Assembly: GCA_040881945.1 (NCBI GenBank)
Contig: JBBECF010000113.1
Span: 1-23,984, forward strand
DNA: 23,984 nt
Direction of reading: 5' to 3'
DNA from: JBBECF01 sp040881945
GTDB taxonomy: Bacteria > Pseudomonadota > Alphaproteobacteria > Dongiales > Dongiaceae
Shown here: piece after piece, positions 15,419-23,984 of the stretch
Numbering within the stretch: the stretch's first letter is position 1
How the letters are laid out: every line of letters starts with the position of its first letter
Translations under genes and position numbers: made by a program
The notes under the pieces: generated by a model
Told to the model about the DNA's origin: nothing
Seen by the model: the letters and a program-made list of their open reading frames with translations, nothing else
Database searches by the model: none

Positions 15419-17056
15419 TCAGAAACGCGACCGCAGCACGGCGCCGTCGGTCGCCTGCACCGCGCCGGCGGGCCACAACGCGGCGCGGCTGTCGCCGACC
15501 GTGCCGAGATAGAGCGGCCGGACGGGCAGGCGCAGCACGCTGCCCTTGAAGTAGGAGACGACGACGCCGGTCTCATTGTCGGCGGCCCAGAGCACAGCCG
15601 TCCCGCGGTTGGCGAGGACGGCGAGCGGCCGCTCGAGCCGGCCGGGAAAGTCGAACTCGCCGCCATACGCGCCATAGACGCCGACCGGCCGGCCGGCCTG
15701 CTGCAACGCGTGGATCTGGCGCGCCACCGGCTCGAGGTCGAAAAAGCGCCGCAGCGACACGGCGAACTCCAGATTGAGCGTCGTCGCCAGCAGCGCCGGC
15801 ATCAAGGCGAGCTGGACCGCGCCGGCCGTCAGCTCGCGCGGCGTCATCTGCGCCAACAGATAACCGCCGCCGAGCAGCGTCAGGCCCGAAACCAGGCTGA
15901 TGCCGCCGAGCCAGAGGGGCAGGCCGCTGTCGCCGATGAACTCGCGCCAGACGGCGTCGAGATGCGCCACCGGAACGAGGTTGAGGAGAAAGAAGACGAG
16001 GCCGACGAGCAGCGCGATCAGGCCCGGAACGACGGCGTGGAAGTCGGTCGGCCGGCTGTCGGCGGCGGTCAGGAGCCGGGCGGCGAGGAGCGCCAGCGCC
16101 GGCAGCGGCAACAGCAGGTCTTGCGCCTGGCCCTCGCCGAGCGTCAGCGCCGCCGCCAGTCCCGCCGCCGCGGCGAGCAGGCAGAAGCGGGATCCGCCCT
16201 CGCCGAGCCGGCGGAACTGCCACCGCCCGGCCAGCCACAGCGTCTGCCACAACAGCCAGGGATAGAGCGCCAGAGGCGCGAAAACGATCGCGCCATACCA
16301 GGGCCGCGCCGCGCCGGACGGGTCGCCAGGCGCCAGCAGGATGCCGCCGGCGACGGCGACGTCGCCGCCGGCGGCGGGCAACAGCCAGGCGAGGGCGATC
16401 GCCGCGCCGAGGGCGGCGGCGCCGGACAGGCCGGCGTACCACGCGCCCCAGCCGCCGTCGGGGGCGCGCTCGAGCCAGACCGGCCCCAGCAGCGCCACCG
16501 GCACGAGCAGCAGCAGCGGCGCCAGCGATGCCGTGGCCAGGAAACCGAGGCCGATTCCGGCGCCGAGCAGCGCCCACCCCGGCGCCGGCCGGCCGCTTCC
16601 GACAAGGGCGATGCCGACCAGCCCGACCAGGGCGAAGCAGACGAGCGGCCAGGCGAGCACCGACAGGCTCGAATAGGCGGCGAAGACGCCGCTGCCGGCG
16701 AAGACGATGGCGGCGAGCGGCGCGCCGTCTGGTCGCTCCGGCCATAGCAGACGGGCGAGCGGCGCGATCAGCAGCAGCGCCCCCAGCGCGAACAAGGGCG
16801 CCACCAGCCGGGCCCAGGTCTCGCTGACGCCGAACATCGCCCAGCCGAGATGGATCAACCAGATCGGCAGCGGCGGCCGGTCGGCGAAGGCAAATGGCAC
16901 CTCCGCCTCGACCCAGATCCGCCACGCCGCCGACAACAGGCGCGATTCGACCGGCGCCAGCGGCGGCCGGGCGACGAGGCCGCCGACGAGCAGCGCAAGC
17001 CAGATCGCCACCGGCCACGGCGGCGCGGCACGCGACGCCGCGGCGGCGGCCGTCAT
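15419..17056 (-). CDS. Polytopic ArnT/GT39-like glycosyltransferase
   Basis: A 545-residue inner-membrane protein of the dolichyl-phosphate-mannosyltransferase/ArnT superfamily, which transfers sugars from polyprenyl-phosphate donors to lipid or protein in the periplasm. About ten or more hydrophobic segments span residues ~10-430, and the C-terminal ~110 residues are soluble. The first-loop motif reads APVESRLLSAAW, then DRPPLPIWLIHLGWAMFGVSETWARL, the typical PPL block. The usual DE of the loop is VE here, so one acidic residue of the pair is missing. The start at 17056 lies 13 bases after the glutathione-transferase stop; an in-frame ATG at 17092 would overlap that gene by 23 bases, and neither has a strong ribosome site. 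The acceptor is unknown. Confidence 0.75.
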   Translation of the reverse strand: MTAAAAASRAAPPWPVAIWLALLVGGLVARPPLAPVESRLLSAAWRIWVEAEVPFAFADRPPLPIWLIHLGWAMFGVSETWARLVAPLFALGALLLIAPLARLLWPERPDGAPLAAIVFAGSGVFAAYSSLSVLAWPLVCFALVGLVGIALVGSGRPAPGWALLGAGIGLGFLATASLAPLLLLVPVALLGPVWLERAPDGGWGAWYAGLSGAAALGAAIALAWLLPAAGGDVAVAGGILLAPGDPSGAARPWYGAIVFAPLALYPWLLWQTLWLAGRWQFRRLGEGGSRFCLLAAAAGLAAALTLGEGQAQDLLLPLPALALLAARLLTAADSRPTDFHAVVPGLIALLVGLVFFLLNLVPVAHLDAVWREFIGDSGLPLWLGGISLVSGLTLLGGGYLLAQMTPRELTAGAVQLALMPALLATTLNLEFAVSLRRFFDLEPVARQIHALQQAGRPVGVYGAYGGEFDFPGRLERPLAVLANRGTAVLWAADNETGVVVSYFKGSVLRLPVRPLYLGTVGDSRAALWPAGAVQATDGAVLRSRF

Positions 17057-17069
17057 CCGCCGGGCGTCG

Positions 17070-17750
17070 TCATCGCCGGGCTCTGACGGCATCGTAGTCG
17101 ATGACCCACGGCTCGGCCTTGGCGGCGGCGACCCAGTCGCGCATCGCCGGCCAGTCCAGCACCGCGTCGACATAGGCGGCGCTCACCGGGTCGAGCGCGA
17201 CGCCATAGGTGCGGAAACGCGTCGCCACCGGCGCGAACATGGCGTCGGCGTTCGAGAAGCCGCCGAACAGGAAGTCGCCGGCGCCGTGCGCGCCCGGGAC
17301 GCCGAAGCGGGCGCGGCAGTCGCGCCAGATCGCGGTGACACGGTCGATCTCGGCCTGCGCCTCCTTGATGCGCGCCTCGCCATGCCGGTCGCGGCTCAAG
17401 TCCATCGGCAGGTACTGGCGCAGCTTGGCGAAACCGCCGTGCATTTCGGCGCTGATCGCCCGCGCCAGCGCGCGCGGCGCCGCATCGGCCGGCCACAGCC
17501 GCGCCGCCGGGAAGGCTTCGGCCAGATACTCGCAAATGGCCAGCGACTCCCACACCAGCACCGGCCCATGACGCAGCACCGGCACGCGGCCCGACGGCGA
17601 GAACTCGCGGATCTTCGCGGCGCTGTCGAGCTGGCTCAGCGGGACCACCACCTCGTCGAACGCGGCGCCGGTCCGCTTCAGCGCCAGCCACGGCCGCAAC
17701 GACCAGGACGAATAGGTCTTGTTGCCGAGATAGATCGTGATGTCGCTCAT
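17070..17750 (-). CDS. Glutathione S-transferase family protein
   Basis: A 226-residue cytosolic GST. The N-terminal thioredoxin-fold domain begins SDITIYLGNKTYSSWSLRPWLALKRTG, with Ser/Tyr candidates for glutathione activation near residues 13-15, the cis-Pro block GRVPVLRHG (about 54-62), and ESLAICEYLAE, which binds the gamma-glutamyl part. The C-terminal helical domain (about 85-225) has the family block FLFGGFSNADAMFAPVATRF. Substrate is not predictable. The ATG at 17750 has GGAGG five bases upstream, at 17756-17760. A 38-base repeat arm begins one base beyond that site, so the promoter lies in or behind repeat DNA. The membrane glycosyltransferase gene follows closely, probably in the same transcript. 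Confidence 0.9.
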   Translation of the reverse strand: MSDITIYLGNKTYSSWSLRPWLALKRTGAAFDEVVVPLSQLDSAAKIREFSPSGRVPVLRHGPVLVWESLAICEYLAEAFPAARLWPADAAPRALARAISAEMHGGFAKLRQYLPMDLSRDRHGEARIKEAQAEIDRVTAIWRDCRARFGVPGAHGAGDFLFGGFSNADAMFAPVATRFRTYGVALDPVSAAYVDAVLDWPAMRDWVAAAKAEPWVIDYDAVRARR

Positions 17751-17761
17751 CGCCGCCTCCG

Positions 17762-17799
17762 TAGTGTCCTGCCCCGGAAATTCATTTTCAAATTTCTGG
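17762..17799. repeat. Half copy of the chvG-hprK miniature element
   Basis: The 38 bases match the left arm of the 122-bp element (12681-12718) at 34 positions, including the end TAGTGTCCTGCCCC and the hairpin arms GAAATTC...AATTTC. The right half of the element is missing. It touches the Shine-Dalgarno of the GST gene on one side and the RAYT 2 palindromes on the other. Confidence 0.8.
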
Positions 17800-17805
17800 A
17801 AAAGA

Positions 17806-17895
17806 GGGAAAAAGGGGACGCTACCCTTTTTCTTCATCCTCCCCCTCCGCTGGGAAAAAGGGGACGCTACCCTTTTTCTTCATCCTCCCCCTCCG
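17806..17895. repeat. 46-bp tandem repeat carrying the RAYT 2 REP palindrome
   Basis: Two identical 44-base copies (17806-17849 and 17852-17895) are separated by CT. Each holds a palindrome with arms AAAAGGG and CCCTTTT around GACGCTA (17810-17830 and 17856-17876). The second copy includes the last codons and the TAG stop of RAYT 2, so the transposase 3' end has been duplicated downstream of itself, or the REP was added twice. Confidence 0.85.
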
Positions 17896-18565
17896 GGCGC
17901 TTGCGCGGGCGTCCCATCGGCCGATAGCGCAAGCGGTGGCCGGCCAGGGCCTCGAGCGTGCCAATGAATTTCTCCGAGCCGCAGGGCAGGCCCATCTCGA
18001 CGTTGCGCCGTAGCACGTGCAGGTTCTCCGCCTCGTCGCCTTCGGCCAGCCACGCCGACCAATCGGCGATGGCCGCGAAGCGGCGGCGCCAAACGGGCTT
18101 CCTCGTCAGCACCTCGTCGGGGCGACGCTGGCAATGCGCGGCGGCGCTCGACCAGGGGTAGTTTTCCGCCCTTCGTACCAGCTTGGCGCGAACGGGATTG
18201 CGCTCGACATAACGCAAAGCGGCCCAGAGATAAGCGTCGTCCAACGGGGAGGCGAAGAATCGTCCCTGCCACAGATGCCCGCGCCACCCCTGCCGTCGAT
18301 TGATCCGCTGGGCGTAGCGCATGTGCAGGGGCTTGAGCGCCCGGTGCAAGCCGTCATCGCTGTCGGGCACCGCGACGAGGTGAACATGATTGCTCATCAG
18401 GCAATAGGCCAGGACGGCGACCGCGTGCTTCTCGCAATACTCCTTCAGCCAATCCAGATAGGCCCGGCGATCGTCGTCGGTGAAGAATACGTTCTCGCGA
18501 CGGTTGCCGCGTTGGGTGACGTGATGGGGCACGTCGGCGAACACGGTCCGGGCCATTCGCGGCAT
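17867..18565 (-). CDS. REP-associated tyrosine transposase (RAYT 2, Y1 HUH family)
   Basis: A 232-residue Y1 transposase. The HUH motif is H60-V-H62 in AYCLMSNHVHLVAVP, the catalytic Tyr is Y119 in LRYVERNPVRAKLV, and GHLWQGRFFASPLDD precedes it. The basic block RPMGRPRKRPEGEDEEKG closes the protein. The N-terminus MPRMARTVFADVPHHVTQRGNRRENVFF is the classic RAYT opening. It is clearly different from RAYT 1 outside these motifs, so the two are not a recent duplication. The stop codon TAG and the last few residues are encoded by the flanking palindrome repeat. Copies of that palindrome lie on both sides of the gene in inverted orientation. The gene appears intact. Confidence 0.93.
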   Translation of the reverse strand: MPRMARTVFADVPHHVTQRGNRRENVFFTDDDRRAYLDWLKEYCEKHAVAVLAYCLMSNHVHLVAVPDSDDGLHRALKPLHMRYAQRINRRQGWRGHLWQGRFFASPLDDAYLWAALRYVERNPVRAKLVRRAENYPWSSAAAHCQRRPDEVLTRKPVWRRRFAAIADWSAWLAEGDEAENLHVLRRNVEMGLPCGSEKFIGTLEALAGHRLRYRPMGRPRKRPEGEDEEKG

Positions 18566-18576
18566 GGCGGACAGCC

Positions 18577-18744
18577 TAGCAGGAAGCGACCCAGCGGAAA
18601 AGGGTAGCGTCCCCTTTATCCTGTCCCCCAGCGGAAAAGGGTAGCGTCCCCTTTATCCCTCCCCTTTATCCTGTCCCCTTTATCCTTTATCCCCCTTTTA
18701 GCAGGAAGCAACCCAGCGGAAAAGGGTAGCGTCCCCTTTATCCT
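18577..18744. repeat. REP cluster 5' of RAYT 2
   Basis: Three palindromes with arms AAAAGGG/CCCCTTT around TAGCGT lie at 18598-18617, 18635-18654 and 18720-18739, all in the orientation opposite to the two copies at the other end of RAYT 2. The first and third are embedded in a 46-base direct repeat (18577-18622 and 18699-18744, one mismatch) that starts TAGCAGGAAGC and includes CCAGCGG. Between them are degenerate fragments of the type CCCCTTTATCCTGT. This gene-free stretch of about 230 bases (18566-18796) must also hold the promoter of the aminopeptidase gene. Confidence 0.85.
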
Positions 18745-18796
18745 TTATCTCCCCTTTCAAGCGACGCGCCCCTTTTCTCGCCCCGCGTTCCGGGCC

Positions 18797-20229
<1,433 letters not shown>

Positions 20230-20233
<4 letters not shown>

Positions 20234-20595
20234 CGCTGACCGCGCCGGCGGCGCTCGAGCTCTGGCGCCGGGTGCTGGCGGCGACCTTGCGCCGCGACGG
20301 CGGCGATCTGACCGGCCGCCAGATGGCGCTGCTGCTCGCCGTCTACACGACGGCGGGACCGCACACGGTGCGCGGCCTGGCCGCGACGCTCGGCATCTCG
20401 AAGGCGGCGGTGACGCGGGGGCTCGACCGGTTGGGCGAGCTCGACCTGGCGCGGCGCAAGCGCGACGACGCCGACCGCCGCAACGTCCTCGTCCAACGCA
20501 CCGTCAAGGGCTCGGTCTATTTGAGCGAATTCGCCGGCCTGGTCGCCGCGGCGGCGGAACAGCCGGCGCCGCCGGCGGGGGCGAACCGCCCGTGA
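20230..20595 (+). CDS. MarR-type winged-helix regulator
   Basis: A 121-residue DNA-binding protein. It has a helix-turn-helix (about 53-75: HTVRGLAATLGISKAAVTRGLDRLGEL) and a wing with the MarR-like RKRDDADRRNVLVQRTVKG (about 78-96), followed by a short helix and a Pro/Ala tail. It is shorter than typical MarR proteins (about 140-150) because the C-terminal dimerisation helix is reduced. It overlaps the aminopeptidase gene by ATGA and the next gene by GTGA, so all three are one transcript. It may control this small operon. The inducer is unknown. Confidence 0.85.
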
Positions 20596-21299
20596 CTCTC
20601 TCGCACGGCCGCTATCTTCTCGTTCTGGCGGGGCTGTTCCTGGCGCTGTGGATCGCGCTCGCCGTCGCGCCCTACGACCGCGCCGACTGGGCGCTGGAGA
20701 ACGCGTTGGCGGTCGCGTTCGTCGTCGCCCTCGCCCTCTCGTACAAATCGTTCCCGCTGTCGCGCGTCTCCTACAGCCTGATCTTCCTGTTCCTCGTCCT
20801 GCACGAAGTCGGCGCCCATTACACCTATGCCGAGGTGCCCTATCGCGCGTGGCTCCAGGCGCTCGCCGGGTCGCCGGCCGAGGGGGAGCGGAACCACTTC
20901 GACCGGTTCGTCCACTTCGCCTACGGCCTGCTGCTCGCCTACCCGATCCGCGAGCTGTTCTGTCGGGTGGCGAACGCGCGCGGCTTCTGGGGCTACTTCC
21001 TGCCGCTCGACGTGACGATGTCGACCTCGATGCTGTTCGAGCTGTTCGAATGGGCGGCGGCTGAGATCTTCGGCGGCGATCTCGGCATCGCCTATCTCGG
21101 CACGCAAGGCGACGTCTGGGACGCCCACAAGGACATGGTCTTGGCCAGCGTCGGCGCGGCCCTTGCGATGGGCGCCACCGCCCTGCTTAACAGTCGGCTG
21201 CAACGCGACTTCGCCCGCGAATGGGCGGACAGCCTGCGCGTCAAGCACAAGGCGCCGCTCGGCGAGGACGAGATCGCGCGGCTGCGGCGCAAGCGCTGA
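20592..21299 (+). CDS. YjdF-like DUF2238 inner-membrane protein
   Basis: A 235-residue polytopic membrane protein of the DUF2238/YjdF family, whose function is not known. About six hydrophobic segments are seen (for example 6-26, 38-52, 59-72, 110-125, 140-160 and 190-205). Conserved polar features in the membrane part include LHEVGAHYTYAEVPY, DRFVHFAYGLLLAYPIREL, ELFEWAAAEIFGG and GDVWDAHKDM, with His, Glu and Asp that could bind metal. The C-terminal ~35 residues are charged and cytoplasmic. The start is GTG at 20592, overlapping the MarR-like stop (GTGA). The reading frame ends 9 bases before the convergent dehydrogenase gene. Confidence 0.88.
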   Translation: MTLSHGRYLLVLAGLFLALWIALAVAPYDRADWALENALAVAFVVALALSYKSFPLSRVSYSLIFLFLVLHEVGAHYTYAEVPYRAWLQALAGSPAEGERNHFDRFVHFAYGLLLAYPIRELFCRVANARGFWGYFLPLDVTMSTSMLFELFEWAAAEIFGGDLGIAYLGTQGDVWDAHKDMVLASVGAALAMGATALLNSRLQRDFAREWADSLRVKHKAPLGEDEIARLRRKR

Positions 21300-21309
21300 A
21301 ACGGCGCTT
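21291..21309. terminator. Small hairpin between convergent genes
   Basis: Arms AAGCGC (21291-21296) and GCGCTT (21304-21309) surround a 7-base loop and span the last codons of the YjdF-like gene and the first base of the dehydrogenase stop codon. The position between convergent genes suits a shared terminator, but there is no U-run. Confidence 0.3.
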
Positions 21310-22247
21310 CAGTACCCCTGCGCCAGGTCCACGACGTGGCGCAGCGCCGCGCCGGCGCGGGCCCGGCGGATGCCGTCGACGATGCCCTCGGCGGCGGTCT
21401 CCGGATTGGTCAGGCTGGCGACGTGCGGCGTCATCGTGACGCGCGGATGCGTCCAGAAGCGATGGTCGGACGGCGGCGGTTCCGCGGCGAAGACGTCGAG
21501 CGTGGCATGGGCGACCTGCCCGGAGTCGAGCGCCGCCAACAAATCCGCTTCGACGACATGTCCGCCGCGCGCCGCGTTGATCACCGCCGCGCCGCGCGGC
21601 AGGGCGGCGAAGGCGCCGGCGTCGAGGATGCCGGCCGTGGCCGCGGTCAGCGGCAGCAGGCAGACCAGGATCTCGCTGCGCTCGAGGAAGGGGACCAGCC
21701 CGGCCGCGCCGATGAATCCCTTGACGCCGGGCAACGCCTTGGGCGTGCGGCTCCAGCCGGCGACGTCGAAGCCCAGCCCCGCCAGCGTCGCCGCGGCGTC
21801 GCCGCCGAGCACGCCCAGCCCCAGGATGCCGACGCGGCGCCGCCACGGCAGCGGGTAGGGGCGCGGCGCCCATTCACGCCGGCGCTGCTGCGCCTCCAAC
21901 TCCGGCAGGCCGCGGTGATAGCGCAGCACATGCAGCAGGACGTATTCGGTCATGCCGACCGTCAACCCGCGATCGACCAGACGCACGATCGGCACGGCCG
22001 GCGGCAGGCTCGCGTCCTTGAGCAGGGCGTCGACGCCGGCGCCGAGGTTGAAGATCGCCTTGAGGTTCGGATAGCGCCGCAGGTCGCCCGCCTTGGGGCG
22101 CCAGACCAGCGCGAACTCGATCTCCGCGACCGGCCCGGTGTCCGGCCAGACGCGGAAGTCGAGGCCGGGATCGAGACGCGCGAGCGCCGCCCGCCACTCC
22201 TCCGGGCCGTTGTCGCCGCCGCCGGGCGCGTTGAACAGGACGGCCAT
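21309..22247 (-). CDS. ghrA: Glyoxylate/hydroxypyruvate reductase A-type D-2-hydroxyacid dehydrogenase
   Basis: A 312-residue NAD(P)H-dependent enzyme reducing 2-oxoacids such as glyoxylate or hydroxypyruvate. It has the split flavodoxin-like substrate domain (1-100 and 285-312) and a central Rossmann domain with GILGLGVLGG (140-149). The catalytic set is R227 (NAARGGHVVEADLL), E256 (FAAEPPP) and H275 (TPHVASLTNPETA). The substrate-binding LGAGVDALL (68-76) is present. These variants follow the GhrA branch. Its ATG is 13 bases past the stop of the YejF-type ATPase, with no strong ribosome site, so it is likely read from the same transcript. Confidence 0.9.
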   Translation of the reverse strand: MAVLFNAPGGGDNGPEEWRAALARLDPGLDFRVWPDTGPVAEIEFALVWRPKAGDLRRYPNLKAIFNLGAGVDALLKDASLPPAVPIVRLVDRGLTVGMTEYVLLHVLRYHRGLPELEAQQRRREWAPRPYPLPWRRRVGILGLGVLGGDAAATLAGLGFDVAGWSRTPKALPGVKGFIGAAGLVPFLERSEILVCLLPLTAATAGILDAGAFAALPRGAAVINAARGGHVVEADLLAALDSGQVAHATLDVFAAEPPPSDHRFWTHPRVTMTPHVASLTNPETAAEGIVDGIRRARAGAALRHVVDLAQGY

Positions 22248-22260
22248 GACTACAATTCGC

Positions 22261-23895
22261 TCACATGCGGACCGCGTCGGTCTCCACCGCTTCGAGATCG
22301 AAGGCGGCGGCCATCAGCGCCTTGGTGTAGTCGGCCTGCGGGTTCTCGAAGATGCGGTCGGCGGGGCCCTGCTCCACGACCTTGCCCGCGCGCAGGACGA
22401 TGACCTCGTCGGCCAGCGCCCGCACCACGCGCAAGTCGTGGCTGATGAACAAGTAGGCGAGGTTGTGGCGCCGCTGCAACTCGCGCAGCAGGTCGACGAT
22501 CTGCGCCTGCACCGACATGTCGAGGGCCGAGGTCGGCTCGTCGAGCACGACCAGGCGGGGTTTGAGGATCATGGCGCGGGCGATGGCGACGCGCTGGCGC
22601 TGGCCGCCGGAAAATTCGTGCGGGTAACGGTGACGGCTGTCCGGGTCGAGCCCGACCTCGTCGAGCGCGGCGACGATCAGCGCCTCGCGCTCGGCGGCGT
22701 CGGCGCCCTGTCCGTGGACCTTGAGCCCCTCGGCGACGATCTGCCCGATCGAGAGGCGCGGCGACAACGACCCGTAGGGGTCCTGGAAGACGACCTGCAT
22801 CTGCCGGCGCAACGGGCGCAAGGCCGCCGCGCCCAGCCCCTGGATCGGCTGCCCGAGGAAGACGATGTCGCCGCGGCTCCCGATCAGCCGCAGCAGCGCC
22901 AGCGCGAGCGTCGTCTTGCCCGACCCGCTCTCGCCGACGATGCCGACGGTATGGCCTTCGCGCACCGACAGCGAGACGCCGTCGATCGCCTTGACGTGGT
23001 CGACGACACGGCGCAGCAGCCCGGCCTTGATCGGGAACCACACCTTGATGTCGCGGCCGCCCATCACCTCCGGCGCGCCGGCGGCGGCGTGCGCGGGATG
23101 GCCCTTGGGCTCGGCCGCGAGCAGGCGCTTGGTGTAGTCGTGGCGCGGGCGCTCGAAGATGTCGGCGACCGGCCCTTGTTCCACGATCCGCCCGCCCGTC
23201 ATCACGCACACCCGGTCGGCCATCTTGCGCACGATGCCGAGGTCGTGGGTGATGAGCAGCAGCGCCATGCCGAAACGCGCCTGCAGCTCCTTGAGCAGCT
23301 TCAGGATCTGCGCCTGAATGGTGACGTCGAGCGCCGTCGTCGGCTCGTCGGCAATCAACAAATCGGGCTCGTTGGCGAGCGCCATCGCGATCATGACGCG
23401 CTGGCGCTGCCCGCCGCTGAGCTCGTGCGGGTAGGCGCCGAGGCGCTGCGCCGCCTCGGGGATGCCGACCATCTGCAACAGCTCGAGCGTGCGCGCCCGC
23501 GCCGCCGCCGCGTTCATCCCCTTGTGCAGGATCAGCACCTCGTTGACCTGCTTCTCGATGCGGTGCAGGGGATTGAGCGAGGTCATCGGCTCCTGGAAGA
23601 TCATCGAGATCTTGTTGCCGCGGATGCGGCGCAGGCTCGGCTCGTCGGCGCCGATCACCTCCTCGCCCTGGAAGACGATGCTTCCCGACGGGTGGCGGGC
23701 CAGCGGATAGGGCAGGAGCTGGAGGATCGACAGCGCCGTCACCGACTTGCCCGAGCCGCTCTCGCCGACCAGCGCCACGGTCTCGCCGCGGTCGATGTCG
23801 AAGCCGGCGCCGATCACCGCCCGCACCTCGTCCGGGCCGGTCCCAAAGGACACCGACAGATCGCGGATGCGGAGGAGGGGGGAGTTGTCAGTCAT
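22261..23895 (-). CDS. yejF: YejF-type ABC transporter ATP-binding protein with two nucleotide-binding domains
   Basis: A 544-residue fused double ATPase that powers a peptide-type importer (YejABEF family: oligopeptides or microcin C in E. coli). NBD1 (about 8-260): Walker A GESGSGKS (44-51), Q-loop FQEPMTSLNP, signature LSGGQRQR, Walker B LLIADEPTTALD, switch His in ITHD. NBD2 (about 285-535): GESGSGKTT, FQDPYGSLSPR, FSGGQRQR, LVVLDEPTSALD, ISHDL. Each NBD is followed by the oligopeptide-transporter tail (RHDYTKRLLAAEP; QADYTKALM). The permease and binding-protein genes would lie beyond the right edge. The start codon at 23895 and the next few codons are part of a 7-base repeat array and no AGGAG-like site is present before it, so the start is uncertain by a few codons. 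Confidence 0.9.
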   Translation of the reverse strand: MTDNSPLLRIRDLSVSFGTGPDEVRAVIGAGFDIDRGETVALVGESGSGKSVTALSILQLLPYPLARHPSGSIVFQGEEVIGADEPSLRRIRGNKISMIFQEPMTSLNPLHRIEKQVNEVLILHKGMNAAAARARTLELLQMVGIPEAAQRLGAYPHELSGGQRQRVMIAMALANEPDLLIADEPTTALDVTIQAQILKLLKELQARFGMALLLITHDLGIVRKMADRVCVMTGGRIVEQGPVADIFERPRHDYTKRLLAAEPKGHPAHAAAGAPEVMGGRDIKVWFPIKAGLLRRVVDHVKAIDGVSLSVREGHTVGIVGESGSGKTTLALALLRLIGSRGDIVFLGQPIQGLGAAALRPLRRQMQVVFQDPYGSLSPRLSIGQIVAEGLKVHGQGADAAEREALIVAALDEVGLDPDSRHRYPHEFSGGQRQRVAIARAMILKPRLVVLDEPTSALDMSVQAQIVDLLRELQRRHNLAYLFISHDLRVVRALADEVIVLRAGKVVEQGPADRIFENPQADYTKALMAAAFDLEAVETDAVRM

Positions 23896-23984
23896 CAGTC
23901 ATCAGTTGTCAGTCATCAGTTTTCAGTCATCAGTCATCAGTCATCAGTCATCAGTCATCAGTCATCAGTCATCAGTCATCAGTC
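23889..23984. repeat. 7-base tandem repeat array (CAGTCAT)n over the yejF start
   Basis: The unit CAGTCAT repeats without spacing from 23889 to the window end, 13.7 units, with two variant units (CAGTTGT at 23903-23909 and CAGTTTT at 23917-23923). On the coding strand the unit is ATGACTG, so every standard unit carries an ATG. The last ATG is the proposed yejF start. The array may continue past the window. Confidence 0.95.

Noticed and set aside
23889..23984. CRISPR-like appearance of the terminal array
   Set aside because: The unit is 7 bases with no spacers and no cas genes; it is a simple tandem repeat.

Overview
The window is very GC-rich chromosomal DNA with dense coding and mostly minus-strand genes. 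The core gene order chvI-chvG-hprK-rapZ-EIIA-HPr-EI-ahcY, a DivL-like tyrosine pseudo-kinase and a two-ATPase YejF-type transporter subunit point to an alphaproteobacterium, most likely Rhodospirillales-like. The order-level call is inference from gene content; no 16S or tRNA gene is present.

Left edge (1-1060): a visibly less GC-rich stretch carries an HD-domain phosphohydrolase gene that runs off the window. It is cut by one in-frame TAG while the rest of the frame stays open, and it is followed by about 350 bases without a gene. Next (1062-3646, all minus): ubiK, a c-type cytochrome and a PQQ alcohol dehydrogenase with the extra Asp typical of lanthanide-using enzymes. The dehydrogenase and cytochrome look like an electron-transfer pair. 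Then come divL-like (3834-6323) and ahcY (6413-7708).

Centre (7780-15272): a REP-associated tyrosine transposase (RAYT) bracketed by four perfect palindromes lies between ahcY and a tightly coupled regulatory phosphotransferase operon (chvI, chvG, hprK, rapZ, EIIA, HPr, EI). No sugar permease (EIIB/EIIC) is present, so the PTS proteins probably form a signalling relay linked to the ChvG/ChvI envelope-stress system, with HprK acting on HPr and RapZ as a nucleotide-binding adaptor. A 122-bp miniature element sits between chvG and hprK. It supplies the chvG stop codon and most of the hprK leader.

Right part (15419-23984): a membrane glycosyltransferase and a glutathione S-transferase; a second RAYT with its own, related palindrome family; a plus-strand trio (M17 aminopeptidase, MarR-like regulator, YjdF/DUF2238 membrane protein) with 4-base start/stop overlaps; a GhrA-type hydroxyacid dehydrogenase; and a YejF-type double-ATPase whose start codon is inside a 7-base tandem repeat array that runs to the window end.

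The least routine material is the repeat biology: two RAYT/REP systems with sister palindromes, a miniature element built into operon signals, a heptamer array made of overlapping mini-ORFs, and host or transposase stop codons provided by repeats. No large new defence or biosynthetic system was found.
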